Part shown: positions 48,394 to 57,181 of the stretch, in pieces
Layout of the letters: each line of letters starts with the position of its first letter
Position numbering within the stretch: position 1 is the first letter of the stretch
NCBI RefSeq assembly: GCF_018853445.1
Contig: NZ_JABELD010000037.1
Coordinates: 19,577-83,576, forward strand
DNA length: 64,000 nucleotides
Source of the DNA: Acidithiobacillus concretivorus
GTDB taxonomy: Bacteria > Pseudomonadota > Gammaproteobacteria > Acidithiobacillales > Acidithiobacillaceae
Direction: 5' to 3'
Notes under the pieces: generated by a model
Told to the model about the DNA's origin: nothing
The model's database searches: none
What the model saw: the letters and a program-made list of their open reading frames with translations, nothing else
Translations under genes and position numbers: made by a program

Positions 48394-48738
48394 ATGGAAA
48401 ATAATGTCCTCATCCTCACCATCAACGAATGCCCGGGTATGCGCGTGATCCGTGTCATTGGGCCGGTCTATGGTACAGGGGTGCGTTCCCGTAATTTTGT
48501 CGGTAATTTTATGGGGGGTGTTCGTGCCGTCTTTGGCGGAAAACAGTCCGGTTACTTAAAGATGATTGCTCAAACCCGCGATGATGCTCTCGAACAACTG
48601 GCAGAACATGCCCGTTCCCTTGGGGCCAATGCGGTACTGGGGATGCGTTTTGATTCCGGTGAGTTTGATGCCGGACAGGGGCAGGCCATGAATGAGGTCA
48701 CGGCTTATGGGACGGCGGTGGTGGTGGAAGTAGTATAA
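48394..48738 (+). CDS. YbjQ/UPF0145 family protein
   Basis: A 114-residue protein of the YbjQ (DUF74) fold: VIGPVYGTGVRSRNFVGNF, EQLAEHARSLGANAVLGMRF and EVTAYGTAVVVE are the conserved strands. Members form pentamers and are annotated as possible heavy-metal-binding; the role is unknown. The ATG at 48394 follows the umuD stop, and a TTG 12 bases upstream is less likely. Confidence 0.85.
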   Translation: MENNVLILTINECPGMRVIRVIGPVYGTGVRSRNFVGNFMGGVRAVFGGKQSGYLKMIAQTRDDALEQLAEHARSLGANAVLGMRFDSGEFDAGQGQAMNEVTAYGTAVVVEVV

Positions 48739-48755
48739 TGCCTCATTAGTCCAGC

Positions 48756-48783
48756 GTGAGGTAGGACTTGCTTCCTGCCTCAC
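48756..48783. terminator. Hairpin between convergent ybjQ and outer-membrane gene
   Basis: GTGAGGTAGGA pairs with TCCTGCCTCAC (11 pairs with one G-U) around CTTGCT, between the two converging genes. No clear U-run follows on either strand. Confidence 0.45.
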
Positions 48784-48801
48784 GACTGTAGTTACCAATA
48801 A

Positions 48802-49551
48802 TTAATCGAAATTGTACGCCAGACCGACCATGCCTCTAACTTCATTGATGGTTGCGGAAGCGTTAATAGAATCAGGCGCATAATTGTATGATGCGTGATA
48901 GCGATCATAGGCTACGCCCGCAAAGGCACTAAACTGAGGTGTAAAAGAATAAACCCCCTTTGCACCCATCTGCAGCACACCAGAAGAAGGCGGATTATGC
49001 GCCCCATAACCATCAGCCGAAGCCGAGGCTGTTACGCCAGCTAGATAGCCAATGTGAGCACTAACGTCAAAAGGCCCGCCCGTATTGGTCACGACTTCTA
49101 AGCCACCACCCATGGCGTTGTTGTTGTAACTGGCGCTGCCTATTCCGTTAACACCCATTTTGAAATTGGCATATTGGTAAGCGAGATATGGTCCGACCGC
49201 AAATGCTGGGGCCACTGGAAAGAGTTTTCCAATTCTGGCGTTGAATTGCATAGAATGGCCGTTCACAGATGTGGAACTACTGGAAATAGCTGCGCCGTCC
49301 GTATAATTGAAACCTAAATGCACGAACCAAAGCTGGGTATTTACACCATTAGCAAAGACACCTATGCCACCAGAGGTATTACCACCTGAGGCTGATGCTG
49401 AATGGCTCGCATCAGAAGCGGTTAATGTCGAAGGTGTTCCGGTCACTTGTCCATAAATTCCGATAAGATTCTGGGTCTGACCAAAAGATGCTGCTAGTGC
49501 AAACGCAGGAAATACGGCAAGCAAGACGGCTGCTGTTGCGATTTTTTTCAC
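48802..49551 (-). CDS. Outer-membrane beta-barrel protein
   Basis: About 249 residues. The GTG at 49551 is chosen: it follows AAAGGA by 8 bases and begins a standard signal peptide (KKIATAAVLLAVFPAFALAA). Alternating strands such as LWFVHLGFNYTDGA, GPYLAYQYANFKMG and PQFSAFAGVAYDRYHAS, and a C-terminal Phe after LAYN, are typical of an 8-stranded porin-like or OmpW/opacity-type barrel. The frame upstream of the GTG is not believable. Ligand unknown. Confidence 0.7.
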   Translation of the reverse strand: MKKIATAAVLLAVFPAFALAASFGQTQNLIGIYGQVTGTPSTLTASDASHSASASGGNTSGGIGVFANGVNTQLWFVHLGFNYTDGAAISSSSTSVNGHSMQFNARIGKLFPVAPAFAVGPYLAYQYANFKMGVNGIGSASYNNNAMGGGLEVVTNTGGPFDVSAHIGYLAGVTASASADGYGAHNPPSSGVLQMGAKGVYSFTPQFSAFAGVAYDRYHASYNYAPDSINASATINEVRGMVGLAYNFD

Positions 49552-49700
49552 ATGTAATCCTTTTATTGTGGGTCCGTAATGGCAATATATAGTACATCTT
49601 TGAATTTCGGCATGTGATCCTATTTCAATAAGTGCCAGTCTGCAACAGTGAATTGCTACCAATCACAATAAAGTGGCTGTACTGATATAGCAGGCCCAGG

Positions 49701-52700
49701 TTATGCCACCAACCCCTCAGCCTGTTCAATAACCGTATTCACCGCCCCTTCCTGCATATCAGGCGGATAACCGTGTTTCCGTAAAACCCGTTTCACCATC
49801 CTGCGCAGATGCGCCCGCGCTTGTTCGCGGATGGACCAATCAATGCGGGTGTTCTGGCGCACGGTATCGGCTACTTCCTTGGCAATCAGTTTCAGGGCTT
49901 CATCGCCCATGGCCTGTACGGCGGAATCATTGGTCGCCAGCGCGTCATAAAAGGCGGCTTCGTCTTTACTGAGGCCCAGTGCGGCATGACGTTGATCCAG
50001 TGCCTGCAAGGCTTTAGCCAGTTCGATGAGTTCCTGCATCACCTCAACGGTATCCACCGAACGATTGTGATATTTGCGCAGGGCTTCTTCCAGCTTTTCC
50101 GAGAAGGCTTTACTTTGCACCAGATTACCTTTGCCTTCCTTGCGCACCTTGTCTTGTAATAATCTTCTGAGCATTTCCAGCGCCAGATTCTTTTCGGGCA
50201 TGTCCTGTATCTGGTGGATGAATTCATCGGATAACAAAGATATTTCGCTTCTGGGGATACCGGCCACCGCATACAGGTCCACGACACCTTCGGGGGCAAT
50301 GGATTGGTCAATGAGTTGGCGGATCGCGTATTCCTGTTCTTCTATGATGGTTTCGGCTTCTCTGGCTTTATCCAGGGTGGCGCGGACACTCAGAAAAAAG
50401 ACGATTTCGGTCCGGCAGCGTTCCACGGCTTCATCGCCTGCCGCCAGTGTGGCCGCTTTTTTGAGGCCCGAAGTGGCCTTACGGAAACGGCGTTTGACAT
50501 CGTCTTCGGTCAGTTCCTGCGTCAGAATGAACTCAATGGCCTGACGCAGGGTGGCAACCTGTTCCGAACCATCCCCGTGTAGATAGTCCTGATAATCGAA
50601 GCCGTGAAACAGATTGCGGCAAATATCCAGCTTTTCCAGCATCACCTTGATGGCTTCCTGCACGGTTTCAGCGGGATTACCCTTGCCACCGGAACGGGTA
50701 TAGGTGGCGATGGCGTTTTTCAGGTCTTGAGCAATACCAATGTAATCCACCACCAGTCCACCGGACTTGTTGGTAAAGACCCGATTGACGCGAGCAATGG
50801 CCTGCATGAGCGTATGCCCGCGCATGGGTTTATCTACATACAGGGTATTGAGGGCTGGGGCATCAAAACCGGTTAGCCACATATCACGGACAATGACGAT
50901 TTCCAGTGCATCTTCGGGGTCTTTGAGGCGGTCGGCAATGTCTTCATTACCCGCCTTGCTGCGAATGTGTGGCTTCCATTCGATGGGGTCGCTGGCAGAA
51001 CCGGTCATGACTACTTTGATCCGGCCTTGTGCATCCTCTTCACTGTGCCAGTCGGGGTGTATCTGGGTAATGGCGTTATACAGGTCCACGGCAATGCGGC
51101 GGCTCATCGCCACAATCATGGCCTTGCCGGACAGGATGCTTTTGCGCTTGTCCCAATGATCCAGTAAATCAGCGGCAATTTGTTCCATGCGTTTGGGCGC
51201 ACCCACCAAGGCTTCCAGTTGCGCCCAGCGGGTTTTGAGGCGTTCGCGGTTTTCCTGTTCGTCGTCTTCGGTGATTTCCTCAAAGGTTTCGTCGATGACG
51301 GGTCGCTGGTCTTCGGGCAGGTTGAGGCGCACCAGACGGCTTTCATAATAAATGGGCACCGTGGCCCCATCTTCTACCGCCCGTTGAATGTCATAGATGT
51401 CGATGTAATCCCCGAATACCACCCGCGTATCCCGGTCATTCAATTCCAGCGGGGTGCCGGTAAAAGCCACAAAGGTGGCGTTGGGTAAGGCGGCGCGTAA
51501 ATTGGCGGCGTATCCATCGAGAATCTCGTATTGGCTGCGCTGGGCTTCGTCCACCATGACGATGATGTTCTTGCGGTCGGACAATACCGGATGCTTACCC
51601 AAAGGCTGGTCGCGGTCTTTCTGGAATTTCTGGATGGTGCTGAATAGCACACCACCGGATGCCCTTTGCAATAGTTCCCGCAAATCACTGACGCTGTCAG
51701 CCTGTTGCGGGTCTTGCCGCAAAAGTGGCTTGCCTGCTGCAAAAGTACCGAACAACTGGCCGTCCAGATCGTTGCGGTCGGTCAGCATGAGAAGCGTGGG
51801 ATTTTCCAGCGCAGGATGTTGAATGAGCATCCCCGCGAAAAACAGCATGGTGAGGCTTTTGCCCGATCCTTGAGTATGCCAGACCACACCACCCCGACGG
51901 TCGCCACCGATACCTGCTGCTGCCAAGGTGGTCAGTAGGGCTTTTCGGGCAGCATGGAATTGATGGTAAGCGGCCATCTTTTTGATGTGCTTGTGGCCAT
52001 CGTCGCTCAAGACGATGAAATAGCGGATCAGGTCCAGAAAACGGCTGGGTTCAAAAACCCCATGAATCAGGAAGCGTAAGGGGTCATCCCCTTTTTGCAT
52101 GAGTTCCTGCCCGTCGCTGGTCTTCCATGGCAGGAAGCGTTCATAAGGGGCACCCAGACAACCCACGGCGGCTTTGAGGCCATCACTGATGACCAGCACG
52201 GCGTTGTAGACCATGAGGTTGGGGATGTCGGCCTGATAGGTCTGCAACTGATTCCAGGCTTTGCGGATGGTGGCGTTGGCATCCGCCATGTTTTTGAGTT
52301 CAAAAAGACCCAAAGGCAGGCCATTCACGAAAACCACCAGATCGGCACGGCGCTTGATGCGGTCATGGATGACGGTGTACTGATTGGCTACCAGAAAATC
52401 ATTGTGTTCGGGAAATTCATAGTCGATCAGGCGGACAATGCTGCCGCGTTCGTCGCCATCCACCATGAAGGCCACCCGGACCCCTTCCACGAGCATCTGC
52501 TGAAAGAGGCTGTTCTCGGTCATGAGTCCACCCACAGCAATGGCCTGCACATGGCGCAGGGCTTCTTCGCGGATGTCTTTGGGGGCTTCGGGGTTCAGGC
52601 GATGAATGGACTGTTGCAGGCGGTCCAGCAATAGGGGGTTTTCGTAGTCTGCCCGTTCGGGATGCTGGCTGTCTGGACCGATTTCGGGACCATAGGCGTA

Positions 52701-52769
52701 GGTGTAGCCCAGTTCTTTGAACAGGGCGATGGCGTGGTGTTCTATGGTGGATTCGTTGAGGGGGTTCAT
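49701..52769 (-). CDS. hsdR: Type I restriction enzyme, HsdR subunit
   Basis: A 1022-residue motor/nuclease subunit. It has the N-terminal nuclease (PLGLFELKN, E-x-K), Walker A (VWHTQGSGKSLTMLFF), a DEAQ-type box II (IIVMVDEAQRSQYE), helicase motifs (AFTGTPLE, VRDMWLTGFDAPALNTLYVD) and a helical C-terminus. It translocates DNA and cleaves when the HsdMS complex meets an unmethylated site. The start overlaps the stop of the small membrane gene (ATGA), so it belongs to the hsd operon. Confidence 0.95.
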   Translation of the reverse strand: MNPLNESTIEHHAIALFKELGYTYAYGPEIGPDSQHPERADYENPLLLDRLQQSIHRLNPEAPKDIREEALRHVQAIAVGGLMTENSLFQQMLVEGVRVAFMVDGDERGSIVRLIDYEFPEHNDFLVANQYTVIHDRIKRRADLVVFVNGLPLGLFELKNMADANATIRKAWNQLQTYQADIPNLMVYNAVLVISDGLKAAVGCLGAPYERFLPWKTSDGQELMQKGDDPLRFLIHGVFEPSRFLDLIRYFIVLSDDGHKHIKKMAAYHQFHAARKALLTTLAAAGIGGDRRGGVVWHTQGSGKSLTMLFFAGMLIQHPALENPTLLMLTDRNDLDGQLFGTFAAGKPLLRQDPQQADSVSDLRELLQRASGGVLFSTIQKFQKDRDQPLGKHPVLSDRKNIIVMVDEAQRSQYEILDGYAANLRAALPNATFVAFTGTPLELNDRDTRVVFGDYIDIYDIQRAVEDGATVPIYYESRLVRLNLPEDQRPVIDETFEEITEDDEQENRERLKTRWAQLEALVGAPKRMEQIAADLLDHWDKRKSILSGKAMIVAMSRRIAVDLYNAITQIHPDWHSEEDAQGRIKVVMTGSASDPIEWKPHIRSKAGNEDIADRLKDPEDALEIVIVRDMWLTGFDAPALNTLYVDKPMRGHTLMQAIARVNRVFTNKSGGLVVDYIGIAQDLKNAIATYTRSGGKGNPAETVQEAIKVMLEKLDICRNLFHGFDYQDYLHGDGSEQVATLRQAIEFILTQELTEDDVKRRFRKATSGLKKAATLAAGDEAVERCRTEIVFFLSVRATLDKAREAETIIEEQEYAIRQLIDQSIAPEGVVDLYAVAGIPRSEISLLSDEFIHQIQDMPEKNLALEMLRRLLQDKVRKEGKGNLVQSKAFSEKLEEALRKYHNRSVDTVEVMQELIELAKALQALDQRHAALGLSKDEAAFYDALATNDSAVQAMGDEALKLIAKEVADTVRQNTRIDWSIREQARAHLRRMVKRVLRKHGYPPDMQEGAVNTVIEQAEGLVA

Positions 52770-53473
52770 GGTTGCAGCTCACTGATTATGGCTGAGGCCA
52801 AGTGAATGGGCCGCAGGTCAATACGCGAAGACGGCGTTTCGGTATGTTCTGTGTGGCCTTTGCAATGGCCAGTGACGTTTCGTACGGTTGCTAGGTCTCG
52901 AATAGCAGAGCACCGCAATTCTTCGATCGGATAGCCTGACGCAGATGAAAGCTTTTTCAGCAAATCGTTTTGTTCTGCACGTTCGGTGAAGAGCTTGAGC
53001 CTTGCCCCAAAGCCCCACCCTTCCTGATAGCCTTTTGGCTTTTCCTTGTATCTTGTGTGTTTTTCAATGGTAGCATCTAGCGCAGCAAAGGCCGAGAAAC
53101 GCCCTAATTCTATGGCATGTGCCATGTCCTGCCCCGACGCAATTTCCGTCCAGGCAATTAGCAATGCTTTCCGTGCAACACCAAAGCACCCCCCAAAACG
53201 ATCATGAGGGTTTGGCAATGGAATAGACAAGATAAGATTACTATAGGTTTCAAAATCAGCCACCTCACGCTTCCCTTCAGGTGTCAATACTATAATCGGA
53301 ATATCAATGTGGCGCTTTACCCCAATGATCTGCTCAGCAATTTCCTTATCACGCCGATAGGACTGTGCCAGCATCAATGCAGCAACAGGGACCGCAAAGA
53401 AAAATAGTGCCTGATTTACGTTGAATCGCGATTTGCGTAAGAATGAACCCAATGACGAGATTGGCTTGGTCAT
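52766..53473 (-). CDS. Unassigned protein with N-terminal membrane anchor, between hsdS and hsdR
   Basis: About 235 residues, start at 53473 (GAGG 8 bases upstream). An N-terminal hydrophobic helix (NQALFFFAVPVAALMLA) anchors a soluble, helix-rich part that contains HDRFGGCFGVARKALLIAW and ELRCSAIRDLATVRNVTGHC. I do not recognise a family. It is co-translated with hsdR (ATGA) and follows hsdS by 16 bases, so it may act with the restriction complex or be a guest gene. Confidence 0.55.
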   Translation of the reverse strand: MTKPISSLGSFLRKSRFNVNQALFFFAVPVAALMLAQSYRRDKEIAEQIIGVKRHIDIPIIVLTPEGKREVADFETYSNLILSIPLPNPHDRFGGCFGVARKALLIAWTEIASGQDMAHAIELGRFSAFAALDATIEKHTRYKEKPKGYQEGWGFGARLKLFTERAEQNDLLKKLSSASGYPIEELRCSAIRDLATVRNVTGHCKGHTEHTETPSSRIDLRPIHLASAIISELQP

Positions 53474-53489
53474 AATGGGTGCCTCATGA

Positions 53490-54755
53490 TCACAGCAAAG
53501 AATCTTCAACCAAGTCTTGCGCTGCTGGCACGCGCAGCTCGCCGGAAATCAGCTTGGGTAGAAGCATGTCACGTATGCCGGATAGCTTTTGTGATTCAAC
53601 ATGTTTCTTCCATACTGTCTCGAACAATGCCTGCACCGGTTTACTTATAACCTCAAGATTCATAATGGACGGAAGGGTGAGAACGGCATCAGATAAATGG
53701 TGCCGCTGGATGTGACCCATCGTAGTGGCTTTCCCTGCAGCGATCTCACGAAAATAACTTAAATGATGATGAATGCCAAAATAACAAAGCCAACGCGGGT
53801 AATTCAGTTTTGGTGTGACCTTGAAAAGATGTTGATTAAGTGCGCCAGTTCCACCAGACCATAGAACACATTCAAGAGAGCCGGACCATGAGAATAGAAT
53901 ATCACCATCATGGACAATATATTTTGGTTCTATTTCACGGCTTGCCTGATCAGCACCAATGAGATTACCGATCCTAAGTTGCGCAATTTTTATGACTGAT
54001 AGATCGTCTTCTAGGCCATAGGAAGGAAATTTTTGCATAGCTAACCCGTTCAAAAAGTTTGCTACGCTTTCAAGCGGTTTGACTTCCCACCCCTCAGGAA
54101 TTTCCCCCAATTCCGAGTCCGCTAGCCGATCCGGGAACAGGCCCAGAATTTCCGGCGTGAGTTTCAGCCGTTTGCAGATGCTTTCTTTTGATTCACCGGC
54201 CATCTTGGCGCGTACCGGGTCAAAGTCCACGAACCACGACTGGAAGATGGCCTGCGCCATGGCTTCCAGAGTCTTCGCCGTCTTGCGGTTGTTTTCAATC
54301 TTGTCATCGAGGGTGCCCAGAATGTGGGCGATGCGGCGTTGTTCGGCAAGACAGGGATGTGAAATCTCGATTCTATTGAGATTGCCTTGCGTAAGTTTGG
54401 GCATCACAGCGCCTGTTAGATATTCATCGGTATCCGCGTTATGTAGTGCATACATTAGGAATCGTGTATCAGCATTCTCGTTGCCTACAACGATATGGGC
54501 GTGGTTGTTAACCCAGAACTTTCCCCTAGCAATGAAAGCGATAGGGGTCTGTCGCGTCCGAAGGTTCTCACCGTCTTCAGCAATCAGCAGGTAGTCACCC
54601 TCAAACAAATAGCCATCAACATAATCAACGATGCCCGATGCACCATAGTAAGGATAAGGGCCGGGGCGACGATTCGATTCCTTGACCGGTTTCCGCTTGC
54701 CATCAAAGTTGATCGTGAGTTCGCCTAATTCACTAGATGTCCAATCACCTACCAT
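53490..54755 (-). CDS. hsdS: Type I restriction enzyme, HsdS specificity subunit
   Basis: About 421 residues with two target-recognition domains (YPYYGASGIVDYVDGYL in the first; VLWSGGTGALNQHLFKVTP in the second) and conserved helical spacers (EQRRIAHILGTLDDKIENN, EIPEGWEVKPLESVANFLNG). It reads the bipartite DNA site for HsdM and HsdR. The start at 54755 follows a weak RBS; the longer 54800 start adds an unlikely Cys-rich leader. It lies in the hsd operon, well downstream of hsdM. Confidence 0.9.
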   Translation of the reverse strand: MVGDWTSSELGELTINFDGKRKPVKESNRRPGPYPYYGASGIVDYVDGYLFEGDYLLIAEDGENLRTRQTPIAFIARGKFWVNNHAHIVVGNENADTRFLMYALHNADTDEYLTGAVMPKLTQGNLNRIEISHPCLAEQRRIAHILGTLDDKIENNRKTAKTLEAMAQAIFQSWFVDFDPVRAKMAGESKESICKRLKLTPEILGLFPDRLADSELGEIPEGWEVKPLESVANFLNGLAMQKFPSYGLEDDLSVIKIAQLRIGNLIGADQASREIEPKYIVHDGDILFSWSGSLECVLWSGGTGALNQHLFKVTPKLNYPRWLCYFGIHHHLSYFREIAAGKATTMGHIQRHHLSDAVLTLPSIMNLEVISKPVQALFETVWKKHVESQKLSGIRDMLLPKLISGELRVPAAQDLVEDSLL

Positions 54756-54848
54756 ACTCAAGCTTCCCGTTAATTGACCGCATCCTGTGCACCACTGCAT
54801 TCCCCAGTAGTATACCTGGACCCTTGATGATTTGCGCCAAAGAAAGGA

Positions 54849-55020
54849 TCACAATTCCCTCACATGCGGCACATCCCTTGCGGAAACAGGCCGAATTTCA
54901 TCTTCTGCCAAGGTTAGTACCCCAAATGGATCACTAGAAAGCATGACGAATTCAACCTTAAAAACTTTACTGTCGTCATGGATAATGATCATGGTTTCCA
55001 TATCCCCTTTCACAAATTTC
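54849..55020 (-). pseudogene. Truncated second copy of the DUF4926-like gene
   Basis: The minus strand reads KFVKGDMETMIIIHDDSKVF, then VEFVMLSSDPFGVLTL ... EDEIRPVSARDVPHVREL, ending in TGA at 54849. It matches residues about 17 onward of the DUF4926-like protein at 56152; the first 13-16 residues are missing. The DNA shares long identical runs with 56164-56250 (for example ATGCGGCACATCCCTTGC). An ATG or GTG within it could still start a short product. Confidence 0.55.
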
Positions 55021-55142
55021 TGGTTGATTTGATTCTTGCTGTCAGATGATGTATGGCATCACATTCTCTCAAGCTAACTCATCCGCCGAGAATTTTTAAA
55101 TCCTGAATTTACCATCAAAGGTCCTTTATCGTTTCTGTTGAG

Positions 55143-55691
55143 CTAATTTGTGATTTTCCGTAACTCATTTTTCGTAACAACAAAAATTCCGTCAAGATTT
55201 TTAGTGTATGGCAGCCATTCCGCATGCGTCGATGCAACCGATCCGAGAAAGTCTGGCAATTCTTTATCATTTTGCACGAAAGCTATAGCCAAGCAGTTTG
55301 TTACGTCTATGCCCTTCAGCTTGTCGTAATCTTTGATGGATTCTTGAACAGTAAAGTTATCACCAATCTTACGGTATTTGAGTTCTATGCCGATTTCAAC
55401 GGGGATGTTGTAAATGAATGTGTCCTGCCCCCTATGCGGTTTTGGATCAATTTGTGAATCCATTTTCAGGCAGGCAATATCTATTTTCTTTCCATACTCA
55501 CAGTACACGCCCCGCAACCGATATTTCTGCTCAGGATTGCCCCTACCAGCCACTTCTATTTCACCAGATATACGCTTCCGTATTTCATAAAAAAGCGTTG
55601 CACGAATATCTTCCTCATAGAGAAAAGCATACGGATTATCCTGAAATTCCAAGATGACTGTTTTTATTGCCTCAATGATCTGCGTCTTCAT
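55143..55691 (-). CDS. Unassigned protein with D...ExK nuclease-like motif
   Basis: A 182-residue protein in the hsd operon. It shows Asp71 (KKIDIACLK) and Glu103-Leu-Lys105 (EIGIELKYRK), with Glu27 or Glu36 upstream: the spacing of PD-(D/E)xK nucleases, in which acid, D and ExK bind metal. It has no signal or membrane segment. The ATG overlaps the stop of the zinc-ribbon gene upstream (ATGA). It is a candidate restriction or repair nuclease, though the fold is inferred from the motif only. Confidence 0.5.
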   Translation of the reverse strand: MKTQIIEAIKTVILEFQDNPYAFLYEEDIRATLFYEIRKRISGEIEVAGRGNPEQKYRLRGVYCEYGKKIDIACLKMDSQIDPKPHRGQDTFIYNIPVEIGIELKYRKIGDNFTVQESIKDYDKLKGIDVTNCLAIAFVQNDKELPDFLGSVASTHAEWLPYTKNLDGIFVVTKNELRKITN

Positions 55692-56086
55692 TTTTTACTA
55701 TTGCACATGTCGCAAAGCACAGTCTTCCATCGGCGTTCCACGCGAATTTCGCCCTGTTTTTCGCATTGTTCACAGATGTTAGTAGCCTGTTCGTTATGTG
55801 CGTTGATGATCTGGTCCAGTTCATCGTTCTGCAGCGTTGATTTGCAGCGCAATAGGCAGTAATCCGTTTTGATCTGGGTGATCCGCAAGAAATCGTCAAT
55901 CTCATGGTGTTCTGCGTAGGCCGCAATCTGGTCAATCATGTGCTCAACGATGGGAAACCAGCCTTGATAGACCTCTATCCCATACCGATTGATGGCATAG
56001 TCCTCATTTTCCGGTTCAGGGAACAGGTTCGGATACTTTGATCGCATGGACTGAGTGAAAGCCCTTTGTGCTTCTGCAAGTTTCAT
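55688..56086 (-). CDS. Unassigned zinc-ribbon protein
   Basis: A 132-residue protein with a mostly helical, acidic body (QGWFPIVEHMIDQIAAYAEH) and a C-terminal zinc ribbon from two CxxC pairs (Cys105/108 CEQC and Cys125/128 CDMC). The middle Cys77 and Cys81 (DYCLLRC) may add a second site. It overlaps the nuclease-like gene, so the two are probably made together. I do not recognise the family. Confidence 0.5.
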   Translation of the reverse strand: MKLAEAQRAFTQSMRSKYPNLFPEPENEDYAINRYGIEVYQGWFPIVEHMIDQIAAYAEHHEIDDFLRITQIKTDYCLLRCKSTLQNDELDQIINAHNEQATNICEQCEKQGEIRVERRWKTVLCDMCNSKK

Positions 56087-56151
56087 TGACTATGCCCCAC
56101 AACAAATACAGATTTTTCTTCTGCCCTTACCGTTGAAAGCACGGAACTTCA

Positions 56152-56373
56152 TCACGTCACCCCCACATGCGGCACATCCCTTGCCGAGACAGGCCGGATT
56201 TCATCTTCTGCCAAGGTCAGTACCCCCAATGGATCACCGGCCAGAGTAGTAAACTCTACTTCAAAAGCTTTGCCACCCTCATGAATGAATACCACGGCCC
56301 CTACATCGCCTTTTCTCAGCCCCTCATCGGGTCGGCTTTTCACCAGAATGACGGTATCCAGTTCGCTGATCAT
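56152..56373 (-). CDS. DUF4926-like protein
   Basis: A 73-residue protein. The start at 56373 (MISELDTVILVK) is preferred over 56421, whose extra residues overlap the previous gene. DTVILVKSRPDEGLRKGD VGAVV (split here) and VEFTTLAGDPLGVLTLAEDE give the DUF4926 fold, a small SH3-like barrel. Function unknown; such genes are often part of toxin-like or defence clusters. A truncated copy lies 1.3 kb downstream. Confidence 0.7.
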   Translation of the reverse strand: MISELDTVILVKSRPDEGLRKGDVGAVVFIHEGGKAFEVEFTTLAGDPLGVLTLAEDEIRPVSARDVPHVGVT

Positions 56374-56386
56374 GGTTTCCCCCGTA

Positions 56387-56596
56387 CTACCTGACAGGTT
56401 GCAAGTAGGCCCATGCCTCATCCTCTTCGGGTTTCAACCAGTCTTCAGCCAGTGCAGATTCAGAAAGCAGCGATTCTTCGTTGGCACGTGGCGTCAGCAA
56501 GGTCAACAAGTCAGGGCCTGCCGGAATCGGTTTGCCCAACCCAACGGGATGAACCTGTCCCTCTGCATCGATTTCCACTTCAATAGTTTGTAGCAT
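56387..56596 (-). CDS. Unassigned small acidic protein (antitoxin-like)
   Basis: A 69-residue protein: a short beta start (LQTIEVEIDAEGQVHPV) and an acidic tail (ESALAEDWLKPEEDEAW). This is the plan of small AbrB-like or tail antitoxins encoded with a partner. It lies 13 bases before the DUF4926-like gene, so the two may be a pair. No motif is decisive. Confidence 0.4.
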   Translation of the reverse strand: MLQTIEVEIDAEGQVHPVGLGKPIPAGPDLLTLLTPRANEESLLSESALAEDWLKPEEDEAWAYLQPVR

Positions 56597-56599
56597 GGT

Positions 56600-56815
56600 T
56601 CAATCCTCGGATTCCTCATCCAGTTGAAGGTACACCACATACTCACTCTCGACATCCACGGCGATGATTTTGCCTTCCATCAGGGCGTTCAATTCTTTGG
56701 GCGTTATACGGATGTGTTCGCCGCTACCCCATCGCTGCCCAAACACCGTATCCCCATCCAGAGGGTCTATGACCTCGTTGACAATCGCCACCCCACGGTC
56801 ACGGTCCACGCTCAT
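56600..56815 (-). CDS. Unassigned small protein
   Basis: A 71-residue acidic protein (VNEVIDPLDGDTVFGQRWGS, ITPKELNALMEGKIIAVDVE). It is 27 bases after brnA and just before the next small gene. Acidic C-terminus (DEESED). Family unknown; it might be a helper of the hsd operon or a TA component. Confidence 0.4.
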   Translation of the reverse strand: MSVDRDRGVAIVNEVIDPLDGDTVFGQRWGSGEHIRITPKELNALMEGKIIAVDVESEYVVYLQLDEESED

Positions 56816-56842
56816 AATACCCCCCTAAAACCTGTCAGTTAG

Positions 56843-57181
56843 CTAATCCGTATGGTGCAATTCTTCCCGAACGACTTTGCGCACGGCATCCAGCAAGGAT
56901 TCCCGTTCCATGGATTCTCGCAATGTACGGTTAATCAGCGTCTGGTATCCGCGTTGCCCCGCTTTTTGGCGAAAGTAGTCAAGAACATCTGGGTCAATCA
57001 GCATATTGACCTGCTTTTTTCGTAAGTGAGCACGAAAAGCGGCTTGGCCTTGTTCGCTATTCATGGATTCACCGCCTTTCAGCCAGCGGCCTTCCGGGTG
57101 ATCCAGTTCTTCACCGGTTAATTCCTCAGCGTCGTCTTCATCTATCCAGACGTTCGCGGTAGATTTTGATTTCACGCTCAT
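56843..57181 (-). CDS. brnA: BrnA-type antitoxin
   Basis: A 112-residue antitoxin with the CopG-like ribbon-helix-helix near the C-terminus (KKQVNMLIDPDVLDYFRQKA, TLINRTLRESMERE). The N-terminus (DEDDAEELTGEELDHPEGRW) binds the toxin. It overlaps the brnT end by 44 bases, as in the known brnTA order. It neutralises BrnT and represses the pair. Confidence 0.85.
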   Translation of the reverse strand: MSVKSKSTANVWIDEDDAEELTGEELDHPEGRWLKGGESMNSEQGQAAFRAHLRKKQVNMLIDPDVLDYFRQKAGQRGYQTLINRTLRESMERESLLDAVRKVVREELHHTD

